Made by a program: the position numbers and the translations under genes. A stretch of 64,000 nucleotides of DNA from Sulfitobacter maritimus (lineage in GTDB: Bacteria; Pseudomonadota; Alphaproteobacteria; Rhodobacterales; Rhodobacteraceae). Each line of letters begins with the position of its first letter. The stretch's first letter is position 1. The notes beneath the pieces were generated by a model. That model ran no database searches and was not told the origin of the DNA. It worked only from the letters and a program-made list of their open reading frames with translations. The stretch lies in the NCBI RefSeq assembly GCF_013346665.1, contig NZ_JABVBB010000022.1:124001-188000 (forward strand). The letters run 5' to 3'. Positions 46,111 through 54,509 of this stretch are shown here, in pieces.

Positions 46111-47300
46111 TGGCTTTCCTCCTGTCCTTCGCTGTCCGAGACCGAAGCCGCGATTTGGCGGAAGATCTCGATATTCTGTGCCGAAACGCCCGACTCGCGA
46201 AACTTTCGATCGGCGGCATTGGTGGCGATCACCACGCCTTTATTGGTATCAATATAGATATATTGGCCATAGATTCCACGCGCCATATAGGTGCCCGTCG
46301 CCGCGCCCACAGGCACCCACCATTGATAGCCGTAGCCGATCTGGCCTTCGGCTGTTGGCGCGCCTGGCCGTGTCGACTCTGCGACCCAGCTTTCCGGCAC
46401 GATCTGCTTGCCGTTCCACGTGCCGCCCTGCGCGAACATCTGGCCAAAACGCGCATAGTCGCGTGTGGTCATGTTCAGCCCGCCCAGCACAAAGGCCGTC
46501 CCCGCACCATCGGTGATATAATAGGGCGCATGTTCTAAACCGAGCGGCGCAATGATCTTTTCGCTGAGCAGATCGGGGATGCTACGCCCGGTGGCGCCGC
46601 GCACCACCATACCGATCACATGGGTATCGATAGAGACATATTGCCACTGTTCGCCCGGTTCGGCAAAAGTTTCGGTCAATTCGGCGGCGAAATCATCAAG
46701 TTTTCCGCCAAGCGCTACGACCCGGCCCATGCGGTTGATGTCTGAATCGTAGTCCAGATAGTCCTCGTCAAAGGTGACGCCGCTGGCCATATTCAGCACA
46801 TTCCGCAGGCTGGCACCGTCATAGGCGCTGCCGCGCAGGGCCGGGGCGTATTTCGTCACCGGATCGTCAAGCGAGTCGATTTTGCCTTCTTCCAGCAAGA
46901 TGCCTACCAGCGCAGAAAGGTAGCTCTTCGCGACCGACCAACTGATGCGGCGGTCCTCTGGTCCGGTGCCTTTGAAATAGTTCTCATAGACGATTGCCCC
47001 GTCGTGAAGCACCACCAGCGCGGTCACGTTGCGTGTGTCGATCCATGCGTCGACTGCTTCGGGCAACTCAGTCTCAGGGCCATAGGGCAGCTCTGTGGTT
47101 AATCCATCGCCACGCGATACAGGCGTGGATAGAAAGGCGCCGTCCATATGGCTGAAGTTGTGAACGATCTTCTCTTCAGAAAACAGTGAGTTTACCGCAA
47201 GGAGCCGCTCAATCTCCTCGCGTTTCCAAAGCCCGATGACGACGGCTGCCACCAAAAGAGCCAGCAGAATGCGGCCCAGCCATTTTCCGAATGTGCGCAT
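46107..47300 (-). CDS. Membrane-anchored serine hydrolase, beta-lactamase (class C/PBP4*) type
   Basis: A 397-residue protein with one N-terminal membrane helix (about residues 8-24) and a periplasmic beta-lactamase-like domain. Motifs are the nucleophile S122-V-A-K125 in ISWSVAKSYLSALVG, the Y-x-S in QYVSIDTHVIG, the AKY region (KYAPALRG), and HGxxG-like MARGIYGQYIYI at the end. The family includes esterases, D-aminopeptidases and nylon hydrolases; substrate unknown. A true antibiotic beta-lactamase is unlikely given this variant and context. Confidence 0.87.
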   Translation of the reverse strand: MRTFGKWLGRILLALLVAAVVIGLWKREEIERLLAVNSLFSEEKIVHNFSHMDGAFLSTPVSRGDGLTTELPYGPETELPEAVDAWIDTRNVTALVVLHDGAIVYENYFKGTGPEDRRISWSVAKSYLSALVGILLEEGKIDSLDDPVTKYAPALRGSAYDGASLRNVLNMASGVTFDEDYLDYDSDINRMGRVVALGGKLDDFAAELTETFAEPGEQWQYVSIDTHVIGMVVRGATGRSIPDLLSEKIIAPLGLEHAPYYITDGAGTAFVLGGLNMTTRDYARFGQMFAQGGTWNGKQIVPESWVAESTRPGAPTAEGQIGYGYQWWVPVGAATGTYMARGIYGQYIYIDTNKGVVIATNAADRKFRESGVSAQNIEIFRQIAASVSDSEGQEESQ

Positions 47301-47372
47301 AATTTCCCCCCATGTTCACCGCAGTGAACCACGCCGATAGGGCGGGGGCCAGCCCCGACATTGCGTCAGCGT

Positions 47373-48086
47373 TTAGCGGAAACGGTCCATCAGCTTTTGC
47401 AAAGGAGAGAGGGTTTCGTTCGTTGCCTCAGGTTTGGCAGTGGGTTCTTTTGCCGGGGCAGTGGGCAAGGTCTTGGCCTCCGTTGGCTTGGCACCTTTGC
47501 GCCCGGTGCCAGAACGCGGCGGCGAGACCCGTAGCCCCACAGCGTTCATAAACCGCCCCGTATCACCACGCACCAGATCCGCCGCCCCGTCCGAGACGCC
47601 GCGCAGCACATCGTCAAGCCAGGCGTCATCCGCTTTCGGGAAATCGCGCAGCACATAGCCTGCCACGGCGTCTTTGTGGCCCGGATGGCCGATCCCCAAG
47701 CGCACGCGGTCATAGTCCGGCCCGATATGTTGGTGGATCGACCGCAACCCGTTATGGCCCGCATGGCCGCCGCCGGTCTTGCATTTGACCTTGCCGGGGG
47801 CGAGGTCGAGTTCATCGTGAAAGACGATCACATCCGCCGGGTCGATCTTGTAAAATTTCATCGCTGCCTGCACCGATTGGCCGGAGTTGTTCATAAAGGT
47901 CTCAGGCTTGAGCAGCACCGCCCGGTCAGAGCCAAACCGTCCTTCGCTCACGCTGCCCTGAAACTTACCTTTCCACGGGGCGAAACCGTGGTCGCCGGCG
48001 ATGCGGTCCAGCGCCAGGAAGCCGATATTATGGCGGTTGCGGGCATATTTCGCGCCCGGATTGCCGAGGCCGACGATCAATTTCAT
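47373..48086 (-). CDS. pth: Peptidyl-tRNA hydrolase
   Basis: Releases tRNA from peptidyl-tRNA that has dropped off the ribosome. The 237-residue protein starts MKLIVGLGNPGAKYARNRHNIGF with the catalytic His, then VLLKPETFMNNSGQSV, VFHDELDLAPGKVKCKTGGGHAGHNGLRSI, and FGIGHPG-like RLGIGHPG. The last ~45 residues are Pro/Lys-rich and extra compared with the ~190-residue core. Linked to rplY as in many bacteria, though a 259-bp gap with a repeat array separates them. Confidence 0.95.
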   Translation of the reverse strand: MKLIVGLGNPGAKYARNRHNIGFLALDRIAGDHGFAPWKGKFQGSVSEGRFGSDRAVLLKPETFMNNSGQSVQAAMKFYKIDPADVIVFHDELDLAPGKVKCKTGGGHAGHNGLRSIHQHIGPDYDRVRLGIGHPGHKDAVAGYVLRDFPKADDAWLDDVLRGVSDGAADLVRGDTGRFMNAVGLRVSPPRSGTGRKGAKPTEAKTLPTAPAKEPTAKPEATNETLSPLQKLMDRFR

Positions 48087-48209
48087 GGCAGGTCTCCTGT
48101 GGTTTGGCGCAGTTTAGCAAGCAGAGCGGGGGGAGGAAATGGCGCGCGGGTGACAGAGTTTTTAGAAATTTAGCGCCGGTTTCTCGAAAAGAAATCGGGG
48201 TCGCCAAGT

Positions 48210-48310
48210 GCATGACGTGGATCGCTAAGCGCATAACGGGGGCGCCAAGCGCAAAACGGCGCCAGAAATCGCATAACAGGGCCGCGAAACGCAAAACGGG
48301 GCCGCGTGAT
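48210..48310. repeat. Degenerate 20-bp tandem repeat array between rplY and pth
   Basis: Five consecutive units start at about 48210, 48231, 48251, 48271 and 48291, the first 21 bp and the others 20 bp long. Four begin GCATAAC or GCAAAAC in strict alternation and continue with a GC-rich half (for example GGGGCCGCGTGAT). The last unit overlaps the rplY terminator hairpin. It lies in the gap upstream of pth and downstream of rplY. Function is unknown. Confidence 0.7.
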
Positions 48311-48324
48311 GCGACCCCGTTTCA
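48293..48324 (-). terminator. Terminator of rplY, probably bidirectional
   Basis: AAACGGGG pairs with CCCCGTTT, extended inward by a CGC/GCG pair and closed by a GTGAT loop, just beyond the rplY stop at 48346. The last unit of the tandem array forms one arm. Confidence 0.75.
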
Positions 48325-48345
48325 ACACAGCCTTCCGGCGCGCTT

Positions 48346-48999
48346 TTATTCACCGTCGGGCGGACCCATTTCGGTTGTTGGCACTTCGTCTGCCGCAGTC
48401 TCGTCCTCGTCGTCATCCGACGCGGAAAGACCGGCAGGGGCCGAAATCGTTGCGACGACGAAGTCGCGGTCGATTGTGGGCTTGGCGCCTTCGGGCAGGT
48501 CAACACGGCTGATGGTCGCGCTGTCGCCGATCTCAAGACCGGTGATGTCGACGGTCACATGCTCAGGGATGTCTGCCGCGGTGACGACCAGTTCAACTTC
48601 CGGACGGACCAGCGTGAGCACGCCACCTTTTTTCAGGCCGGGGCATTCTTCTTCGCCTTTGACTTCGACGTTGATGAACAGGTTGATCTTGGTGGTGCGC
48701 TTCAGGCGCATCAGGTCGATGTGCGTGGGCAGGTCTTTGACAACATGGCGCTGAACGTCGCGGCAGATCACACGCACGTCATCGTGACCGTCAACCTTGA
48801 GGTTGAACAGGGTCGCTTTGAAGCGGCCCGCGCGCAGCTTGGTCAGCAGCTTGTTGAAAGGAATGTTGATCGGTAGCGGCTCTTTGTCGCCACCAAATAC
48901 GATACCAGGAACCATGCCGTCACGACGTGCTTGGCGAGCGGCGCCCTTGCCTGTCCCCGCGCGTACCTGGGCTTCAAGATCAGGAATCTCTCCGGCCAT
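48346..48999 (-). CDS. rplY: 50S ribosomal protein bL25/Ctc
   Basis: A 217-residue bL25 of the long Ctc type, which binds 5S rRNA. The N-terminal domain ([30 protein letters not shown], about residues 7-36) and the C-terminal beta domain ([38 protein letters not shown]) are both clear; it ends with an acidic tail rich in Asp and Glu. It forms a unit leading toward pth but is separated from it by a terminator. Confidence 0.94.
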   Translation of the reverse strand: MAGEIPDLEAQVRAGTGKGAARQARRDGMVPGIVFGGDKEPLPINIPFNKLLTKLRAGRFKATLFNLKVDGHDDVRVICRDVQRHVVKDLPTHIDLMRLKRTTKINLFINVEVKGEEECPGLKKGGVLTLVRPEVELVVTAADIPEHVTVDITGLEIGDSATISRVDLPEGAKPTIDRDFVVATISAPAGLSASDDDEDETAADEVPTTEMGPPDGE

Positions 49000-49114
49000 T
49001 TTGTAGTCTCCAATTGATTAGGGCGGGAATCCTCCAAGGCTGTATTCCCGCGTGAAGCCGCGCGTATAGACCGGTTTGCCCCGGCTGGAAAGGGCAAAAG
49101 GGCAGGGGAGCGTG

Positions 49115-49735
49115 CTATTCCAGCGGCGTATGCAGATAGCCGTCTGCCGCCATCAGGCGGTCGTAGAGGGCGAACTCCTCTGCGCGGGCCGCACGCAGCT
49201 GGTTTGCGACATCTTCTGACAAAGGCGCAGGGATATCTGGTGAGACATTTCGAGGCGTTAATATCGCCTCCCGCCCCAGTTTTTCAGACAGAAAGTCCCG
49301 AAAGGCAGGCTGGCGTTCATAGGCAAAAAGGTGCTGGATTAGCAGCTTGCCCTTGTCCGACGTCAGAAAGGCGAATTGGCTGCCGACCTGCGCGCGGGGG
49401 GGCGGGTCGTCCGAGATCACCTGAAGCACGAATTGCTCGAACGTGAGCCCCTTAGTGCTGAACCGTTTGCCATCTAGCCGGGGCTGGCTGCGGTAGCGAT
49501 ACCAACTGCGAAGCTGATCGACCGGGTTGCGCATCACTGCCAACGGTGCGGGGGAGGCGGAGAAGGTCTTTTGCAGGAAGGGCCGCACCCGCACGGCGTA
49601 GCGCTGTGCGGTGATATGTTTGCGGTTGCGGGCAAAGATGATTTCCGCATGTGGTTTCAAGGCCATTTCGACCGCTGTGGTACCGGTTTTAGGCGTCGCG
49701 AGAAAGGCAAGTTCACGGCTGAGAAAGATCAGCAT
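49115..49735 (-). CDS. Sulfotransferase family protein
   Basis: A 206-residue protein with the two PAPS-binding signatures: PKTGTTAVEMAL near residue 15 (5'-phosphosulfate loop) and PLAVMRNPVDQLRSWYRYRS near residue 63 (3'-phosphate binding). No membrane helix, so probably cytoplasmic. Substrate unknown; the family includes carbohydrate and small-molecule sulfotransferases. It overlaps the lldD gene by seven bases at its 5' end, so it is co-transcribed with lldD as the second gene. Confidence 0.78.
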   Translation of the reverse strand: MLIFLSRELAFLATPKTGTTAVEMALKPHAEIIFARNRKHITAQRYAVRVRPFLQKTFSASPAPLAVMRNPVDQLRSWYRYRSQPRLDGKRFSTKGLTFEQFVLQVISDDPPPRAQVGSQFAFLTSDKGKLLIQHLFAYERQPAFRDFLSEKLGREAILTPRNVSPDIPAPLSEDVANQLRAARAEEFALYDRLMAADGYLHTPLE

Positions 49736-50919
49736 CCCGGCGCGTCACCGGGTTGGGGCTGCCAGTCGCCAGAGAAATGACGGGGGATTAAAAGGTTATG
49801 TCGCCCAAGGTTGGTGACGGAGGTCTCTCCGCACAGCGCCATGGTGGTGTCTAACTCGCGGTGGATCACCTCAAGCGCGCGGGTCACGCCCTGCTGGCCC
49901 ATCGCGCCCAAGCCATAGATAAAGGCCCGGCCAATGTAGGTGCCTTTGGCCCCCATCGCCATGGCTTTCAGCACGTCCTGACCGGAGCGGATGCCGCCAT
50001 CCAGATGCACTTCGATCTGATCGCCCACAGCGTCGAGGATTTCGGGAAGCATACGGATAGAGCTGAGCGCCCCATCCAACTGCCGCCCGCCGTGATTGGA
50101 AACGATAATCGCATCTGCACCCAGTTTCAGCGCCATGCGGGCATCTTCGGCGTCTAGAATACCTTTGAGGATCACCTTGCCGTCCCACTGCTCCTTGATC
50201 TTGGCGATCTTGTTCCAGTCGAGCGAGGGGTCGAATTGCTCTGCCGTCCAAGCGCCGAGGTCGGCACTGTCCGTGATGCCCTGCACATGGCCGACGATAT
50301 TGCCAAAATGCCGCCGCTTGGCGCTCAGCATCTCGATCCCCCAACCCCATTTGGTAGCAAGGTTCGCGATGGTCTTGGCGGTCAATTTGGGCGGGGCGGA
50401 GAGGCCGTTTTTCAGGTCTTTGTGACGTTGACCAAGGATTTGCAGATCAAGCGTGATCACCAGTGCCGAGCAATTTGCGTCTTTAGCCCGCTGGATCAGA
50501 CGGCTGACGTAATCCTCATCGCGCATGGTATAGAGTTGAAACCAGAAGGGTTTTGTCGTCGCCTCGGCCACGTCCTCAATCGAGTTGATCGACATGGTCG
50601 ACAGGGTGAAAGGCACGCCAAAGGCTTCCGCCGCCCGCGCCGCCTTGATCTCCCCATCCGCGCATTGCATCCCCGTCAGACCAACGGGGGCGAGCGCGAC
50701 CGGCATGGCGACATCTTGGCCGATCATCTGCGTCGCCGTGCTGCGGCCTGACATGTCCACCGCCACGCGCTGGCGCAGGCGGATTTTGTCGAAATCGCTG
50801 CAATTCTCGCGAAAGGTCTGTTCGGTCCAGCTGCCCGACTCCGCGTAGTCATAAAACATCTGCGGGACGCGGCGTTTGTAGATGCGTTTGAGATCGTCGA
50901 TGCTGGTGATGACGGGCAT
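49729..50919 (-). CDS. lldD: FMN-dependent alpha-hydroxy acid dehydrogenase (L-lactate dehydrogenase type)
   Basis: A 396-residue FMN enzyme oxidising L-lactate or a related 2-hydroxy acid to the keto acid. It shows FYDYAESGSWTEQTFREN at the start, VALAPVGLTGMQCADGE, the FWFQLYTMRDEDYV segment, the catalytic SNHGGRQLDGALSSI (active-site His and Arg) and HLDGGIRSGQDVLKAMAMGAKGTYIGRA. No membrane-anchor loop is obvious. Substrate is inferred from family; LldD and similar enzymes differ in preferred chain length. Confidence 0.9.
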   Translation of the reverse strand: MPVITSIDDLKRIYKRRVPQMFYDYAESGSWTEQTFRENCSDFDKIRLRQRVAVDMSGRSTATQMIGQDVAMPVALAPVGLTGMQCADGEIKAARAAEAFGVPFTLSTMSINSIEDVAEATTKPFWFQLYTMRDEDYVSRLIQRAKDANCSALVITLDLQILGQRHKDLKNGLSAPPKLTAKTIANLATKWGWGIEMLSAKRRHFGNIVGHVQGITDSADLGAWTAEQFDPSLDWNKIAKIKEQWDGKVILKGILDAEDARMALKLGADAIIVSNHGGRQLDGALSSIRMLPEILDAVGDQIEVHLDGGIRSGQDVLKAMAMGAKGTYIGRAFIYGLGAMGQQGVTRALEVIHRELDTTMALCGETSVTNLGRHNLLIPRHFSGDWQPQPGDAPGC

Positions 50920-51182
50920 GGGCCACCTGTGCTGAATGAGTTAACTTTGGGTAGCAATTGGCGGGGGGCTTGGCAATTGGGAAGGGCAGCGGTGCGTGCT
51001 CGCGAAATGCTAAGGGCGTCGCCCTCTTTAGGGGCGTCGGTATGGCAGTGGCTGGCAAGACCTCGCACGGACGGCGTACCTCGCGCTACATGACGAGGCC
51101 GGTTATTCGCCCTCCGGGGGGAGAGAGGGCGATGCCCGGTGTGCCACCGGGCGGGACGTTTCATAGGGAGGGTAAGCTGACC

Positions 51183-51974
51183 TCAGGCTGAATGCGCCCC
51201 ATCGGCGAGCGACTTAACAAAGCCAAGCACATCTTCAGCGCTATCGCCATTGGCGATGCGGTTCACGATGGCCGAGCCGATCACCACACCGTCAGCCACT
51301 TCCGCGATGGCGCGGGCTTTTTCAGGGGTGTTTACGCCAAAGCCCACGATCACGGGCAGGCCGCTGGCCTTTTGGATGCGCTTAACCTCAGGGGAAACAT
51401 CGGCGGCATTCGCCTCGGCTGAGCCGGTAATGCCAGTGATCGAGACATAATAGACAAAACCCGAAGTGTTCTGCACCACGCGGGGCAGGCGTTTGTCATC
51501 CGTAGTCGGAGTCGCAAGGCGGATGAAGTTCAACCCGGCGTCTTGGGCAGGCAGGCACAGTTCGATATCTTCTTCGGGCGGCAGATCGACCACGATCAGC
51601 CCGTCGATCCCAGCGTCTTTGGCTTCAGTTAAGAATTTCTCAACACCCATGAAATAGATCGGGTTGTAATAGCCCATCAGCACGATCGGGGTCGTGTCGT
51701 CATCCTCGCGAAAGGCGCGGACCATTTCGAGCGTGCGGTTCAGCGTCATGCCCCCTTCGAGGGCACGTTGACCGGCAAGCTGGATCGTCGGGCCATCGGC
51801 CATTGGATCGGTGAAAGGCAGGCCAAGTTCAATAATATCCACCCCGGCGGCAGGCAGGCCGCGCACGATCTCTAGCGAGCGGTCAAAATCCGGGTCACCG
51901 GCCATCACATAGGAGACAAACGCCTTTTTGCCGCGGGCGCGGAGGTCTTCGAATTTGGCGTCGATACGGGTCAT
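51183..51974 (-). CDS. trpA: Tryptophan synthase alpha chain
   Basis: Alpha subunit that cleaves indole-3-glycerol phosphate to indole and G3P. The 263-residue protein starts [19 protein letters not shown], with the catalytic Glu in [21 protein letters not shown], the second catalytic Asp in [14 protein letters not shown], and the phosphate site [15 protein letters not shown] and [13 protein letters not shown]. It is separated from trpB by about 7.7 kb, which is unusual for bacteria with a trpFBA operon. No tryptophan leader is seen upstream. Confidence 0.96.
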   Translation of the reverse strand: MTRIDAKFEDLRARGKKAFVSYVMAGDPDFDRSLEIVRGLPAAGVDIIELGLPFTDPMADGPTIQLAGQRALEGGMTLNRTLEMVRAFREDDDTTPIVLMGYYNPIYFMGVEKFLTEAKDAGIDGLIVVDLPPEEDIELCLPAQDAGLNFIRLATPTTDDKRLPRVVQNTSGFVYYVSITGITGSAEANAADVSPEVKRIQKASGLPVIVGFGVNTPEKARAIAEVADGVVIGSAIVNRIANGDSAEDVLGFVKSLADGAHSA

Positions 51975-52128
51975 GTGGCTTGCCTCTGTTAATGCTTTCC
52001 TTGGCAATGCCGAATGTCGCGGTGAAAATCAATCCACCGTAGGGCAGGGGCGGCAAAAATGGCTTCTCAGAGCAGCTCCGGCGCATTCCGCCCTTCCATT
52101 TCGCGCAAAGCCCCCTATCTCAACTGCC

Positions 52129-52320
52129 ATGAATTATGTACTCGCCCTTTTCCTGCCGCCGCTGTCGATCCTGCTGATCGGTCGGCCGATCCTGTCCATC
52201 GTGGTTTTCCTGATCTGGGTGCCTGCGATCATCTTTTCGGGCGGGCTTACGCATCCGATGTTCATACTGCTGGCTTGGATCTTGATCTATCAAGCGCATC
52301 AAGACCGGCGCGCGCGCTGA
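52129..52320 (+). CDS. YqaE/Pmp3 family small membrane protein
   Basis: A 63-residue protein of two membrane helices (MNYVLALFLPPLSILLIGRP and VFLIWVPAIIFSGGL...), with the Pmp3/YqaE pattern of a Pro-Pro near the start and a basic tail (QAHQDRRAR). Members affect membrane potential or salt tolerance in some organisms. The start is the only suitable ATG. It lies 59 bp upstream of ychF on the same strand. Confidence 0.8.
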   Translation: MNYVLALFLPPLSILLIGRPILSIVVFLIWVPAIIFSGGLTHPMFILLAWILIYQAHQDRRAR

Positions 52321-52379
52321 GCCTTGCGCTTTGCGGCCCTTACCCCTAACACACGCGCAGCTTTTATAGGGGTATCGTC

Positions 52380-53477
52380 ATGGGTTTCAAAATGGGCATC
52401 GTCGGTCTGCCGAACGTCGGCAAATCGACCCTTTTCAACGCGCTGACCCGCACCGCCGCGGCGCAGGCGGCGAATTTTCCGTTCTGCACCATCGAGCCCA
52501 ACGTTGGCGAAGTCGCTGTGCCGGACTCACGGCTCGACACTCTGGCCGAAATAGCCAAGTCGAAAAGCATCATCCCCACGCGCATGACGTTTGTCGATAT
52601 TGCCGGTCTGGTGAAAGGCGCCTCAAAAGGGGAGGGCTTGGGCAACCAGTTCCTCGCCAACATCCGCGAAGTTGACGCGATCGCCCACGTGCTGCGCTGC
52701 TTTGAAGACGGCGATGTCACCCACGTCGAAGGCCGTGTTGATCCGGTTGCGGATGCTGAGACCATCGACACCGAACTGATGCTGGCCGATATCGAAAGTA
52801 TCGAAAAACGGTTGCAGAACATCGTTCGCAAAGTGCGCGGCGGCGACAAGGAAGCGGTGCAACAAGAACGCCTGATGCGCAAGGCGCTGGAAGCATTGGA
52901 AGCGGGCAAACCTGCTCGTGTGGTTGAGGTCGATGAAGACGACGCCAAGGCGTGGCGTATGCTGCAGCTGCTGACGACAAAACCGGTTCTTTACGTCTGT
53001 AACGTGGGCGAGGCCGAAGCCGCCGAGGGCAATGCGCACTCCGCGAAAGTGGCCGAAATGGCCGCCGCGCAGGGCAATTCTCATGTCGTGATCTCGGCCC
53101 AGATCGAAGAGGAAATCAGCCAGTTGGAGGCCGAAGAGGCCGAGATGTTCCTCGAAGAGATGGGGCTAAAAGAAGCTGGTCTCGACCGACTGATCCGCGC
53201 CGGCTATGAGCTTTTGCATCTTGAGACCTATTTCACCGTCGGGCCCAAAGAAGCGCGGGCTTGGACGATCAAGTCTGGTACCTCGGCGCCAAAGGCTGCG
53301 GGCGTCATCCACGGAGACTTTGAAAAGGGTTTCATCCGTGCCGAAACCATCACCTATGAGGACTTCGTGAGCCTTGGCGGCGAGGGGCCAGCGAAAGAGG
53401 CGGGCAAAATGCGCGCTGAAGGCAAAAGCTACATCGTCAAAGATGGCGACGTTCTGCACTTCTTGTTTAACACCTGA
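52380..53477 (+). CDS. ychF: Obg-like ATPase YchF
   Basis: A 365-residue P-loop NTPase that prefers ATP. It has G1 GLPNVGKSTLFNAL (about residue 8), G3-like DIAGLVKGASKGEGLGNQFL, the NVGEAEAAEGN specificity region, a coiled-coil segment rich in Glu, and a C-terminal TGS domain (FTVGPKEARAWTIKSGTSAPKAAGVIHGDFEKGFIRAE). Involved in translation and stress. A bidirectional terminator lies downstream. Confidence 0.95.
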   Translation: MGFKMGIVGLPNVGKSTLFNALTRTAAAQAANFPFCTIEPNVGEVAVPDSRLDTLAEIAKSKSIIPTRMTFVDIAGLVKGASKGEGLGNQFLANIREVDAIAHVLRCFEDGDVTHVEGRVDPVADAETIDTELMLADIESIEKRLQNIVRKVRGGDKEAVQQERLMRKALEALEAGKPARVVEVDEDDAKAWRMLQLLTTKPVLYVCNVGEAEAAEGNAHSAKVAEMAAAQGNSHVVISAQIEEEISQLEAEEAEMFLEEMGLKEAGLDRLIRAGYELLHLETYFTVGPKEARAWTIKSGTSAPKAAGVIHGDFEKGFIRAETITYEDFVSLGGEGPAKEAGKMRAEGKSYIVKDGDVLHFLFNT

Positions 53478-53513
53478 CCGATTTTGCGAAGGTCTGTGGA
53501 CCCCTGTTAACGA

Positions 53514-53545
53514 AAAAAGCCCGACAGCCTGCGCTGCCGGGCTTT
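53514..53545. terminator. Bidirectional terminator between ychF and the small exported gene
   Basis: AAAGCCCGACAG pairs with CTGCCGGGCTTTTT across a CCTGCG loop with one mismatch. T-runs on both strands suit both convergent genes. Confidence 0.85.
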
Positions 53546-53562
53546 TTGCGGGAAGGGACAAC

Positions 53563-53859
53563 TTACTTGCTGTCGTTGCCCGGACCAAAACCACCGTAGA
53601 CATAACCTTCACCGGGGCTGCGCAATGTGCTGCGGCTGCTCAGCACGGTATCGGCATCTTTGTCCATATCCGCAGTGTTCAGACGGATGTCGTTCGCCTT
53701 GACCGACCGATCTGCATCCTGCATGCGGGTGTTGTTGCCATAGACTTCTTCCGCGCCAACTGAAGTATCCAGGAAGATATCATTATAGCGGCTGGAGTTC
53801 TCTGCAACAGCGGCAGTGGAAATCAAAGCAGCGGCGGCGGTTGTCATGATCAGTTTCAT
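53563..53859 (-). CDS. Small exported hypothetical protein
   Basis: A 98-residue protein with signal peptide MKLIMTTAAAALISTAAVAEN and an Asp/Ser/Arg-rich mature part (SSRYNDIFLDTSVGAEE, MDKDADTVLSSRSTLR). The start at 53859 is preceded by an AAGGAACAC ribosome site. It has a style similar to the small exported pair at 43.9-44.5 kb but no clear homology. Function unknown. Confidence 0.7.
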   Translation of the reverse strand: MKLIMTTAAAALISTAAVAENSSRYNDIFLDTSVGAEEVYGNNTRMQDADRSVKANDIRLNTADMDKDADTVLSSRSTLRSPGEGYVYGGFGPGNDSK

Positions 53860-54302
53860 AATGTGTTCCTTTGTATTTTGGTTCGTCGCATGATTGCGAG
53901 CCTGTCGTTTGTGGTGAAGTAACGGCGGACCGCTCGCGAAAGTTTCCGCTGTGCAGCATGGGAAGGCGATTGTAGGGGTGTTGGGCATGCCTTCTGCTTA
54001 GGAAGCCTGTTAATAGTTGTGTAAAAACAGTATATTGTAGGTTTTTAGGGCTGGCTTCACATGAGCATCACACTACTGTGTTAGATGCTACAGAAGACAG
54101 GTTGTAAGCATAGATGGCGCGCCAACTGCGTGTTTTTTGGGCCGATCTGCATAGATCAAGCGGCGCTGCGGCAATGATCTTCAGCCAGATATAAGCGAAA
54201 TCGGCGGCGCAAGCTTGCAGGATAACTTTGCATCCAAACTTTGCTGAAATTCCTGCGACTTTCGTCTTGTCTCTTCGGTGCGACCTCTCTAAACGGGTCG
54301 GC
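53860..54302. other. Noncoding stretch upstream of tRNA-Ser
   Basis: No plausible gene. It is more AT-rich than its surroundings around 53995-54120 and contains the promoter region of tRNA-Ser. Frames crossing the tRNA on the minus strand are artefacts. Confidence 0.5.
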
Positions 54303-54392
54303 GGAGACGTGGCCGAGTGGTCGAAGGCGCTCCCCTGCTAAGGGAGTAGGCCCGGAAGGGTCTCGAGGGTTCGAATCCCTTCGTCTCCGCCA
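54303..54392 (+). tRNA. tRNA-Ser (anticodon GCU)
   Basis: A class II serine tRNA with encoded CCA. The acceptor GGAGACG pairs with CGTCTCC, with discriminator G. The anticodon stem CTCCC/GGGAG holds the loop CTGCTAA, giving anticodon GCU for AGC/AGU codons. A long variable arm and the T-loop GGTTCGAATCC are present. Its 3' end is the island's attachment site. Confidence 0.95.
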
Positions 54393-54394
54393 TT
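54371..54394 (+). repeat. Left attachment repeat (attL) in tRNA-Ser
   Basis: A 24-base segment from TCGAATCC to CCGCCATT, the tRNA 3' end including CCA and two following bases, recurs identically at 59014-59037. It is the crossover target of the neighbouring tyrosine integrase. Confidence 0.85.
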
Positions 54395-54509
54395 TCATCT
54401 AAGGCGTTGATTTCTAAGAGTGGAAGTCGATGTGGTGCAATCGGTTGTGTGGTACATAATGGACCACATCGATACAGGTTCATCGCAGTCGGGCAAGGTA
54501 AAGCCTGAC

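Noticed and set aside
46107..47300. Antibiotic beta-lactamase
   Set aside because: The SVAK/YVS type motifs and membrane anchor fit a serine hydrolase family with varied functions. Resistance is not indicated by context.
48210..48310. Short tandem array read as a CRISPR
   Set aside because: Units are 20-21 bp end to end with no spacers, and no cas genes are present.
54156..54398. Minus-strand frame crossing tRNA-Ser
   Set aside because: It overlaps an intact tRNA gene and shows only the reverse complement of the tRNA.
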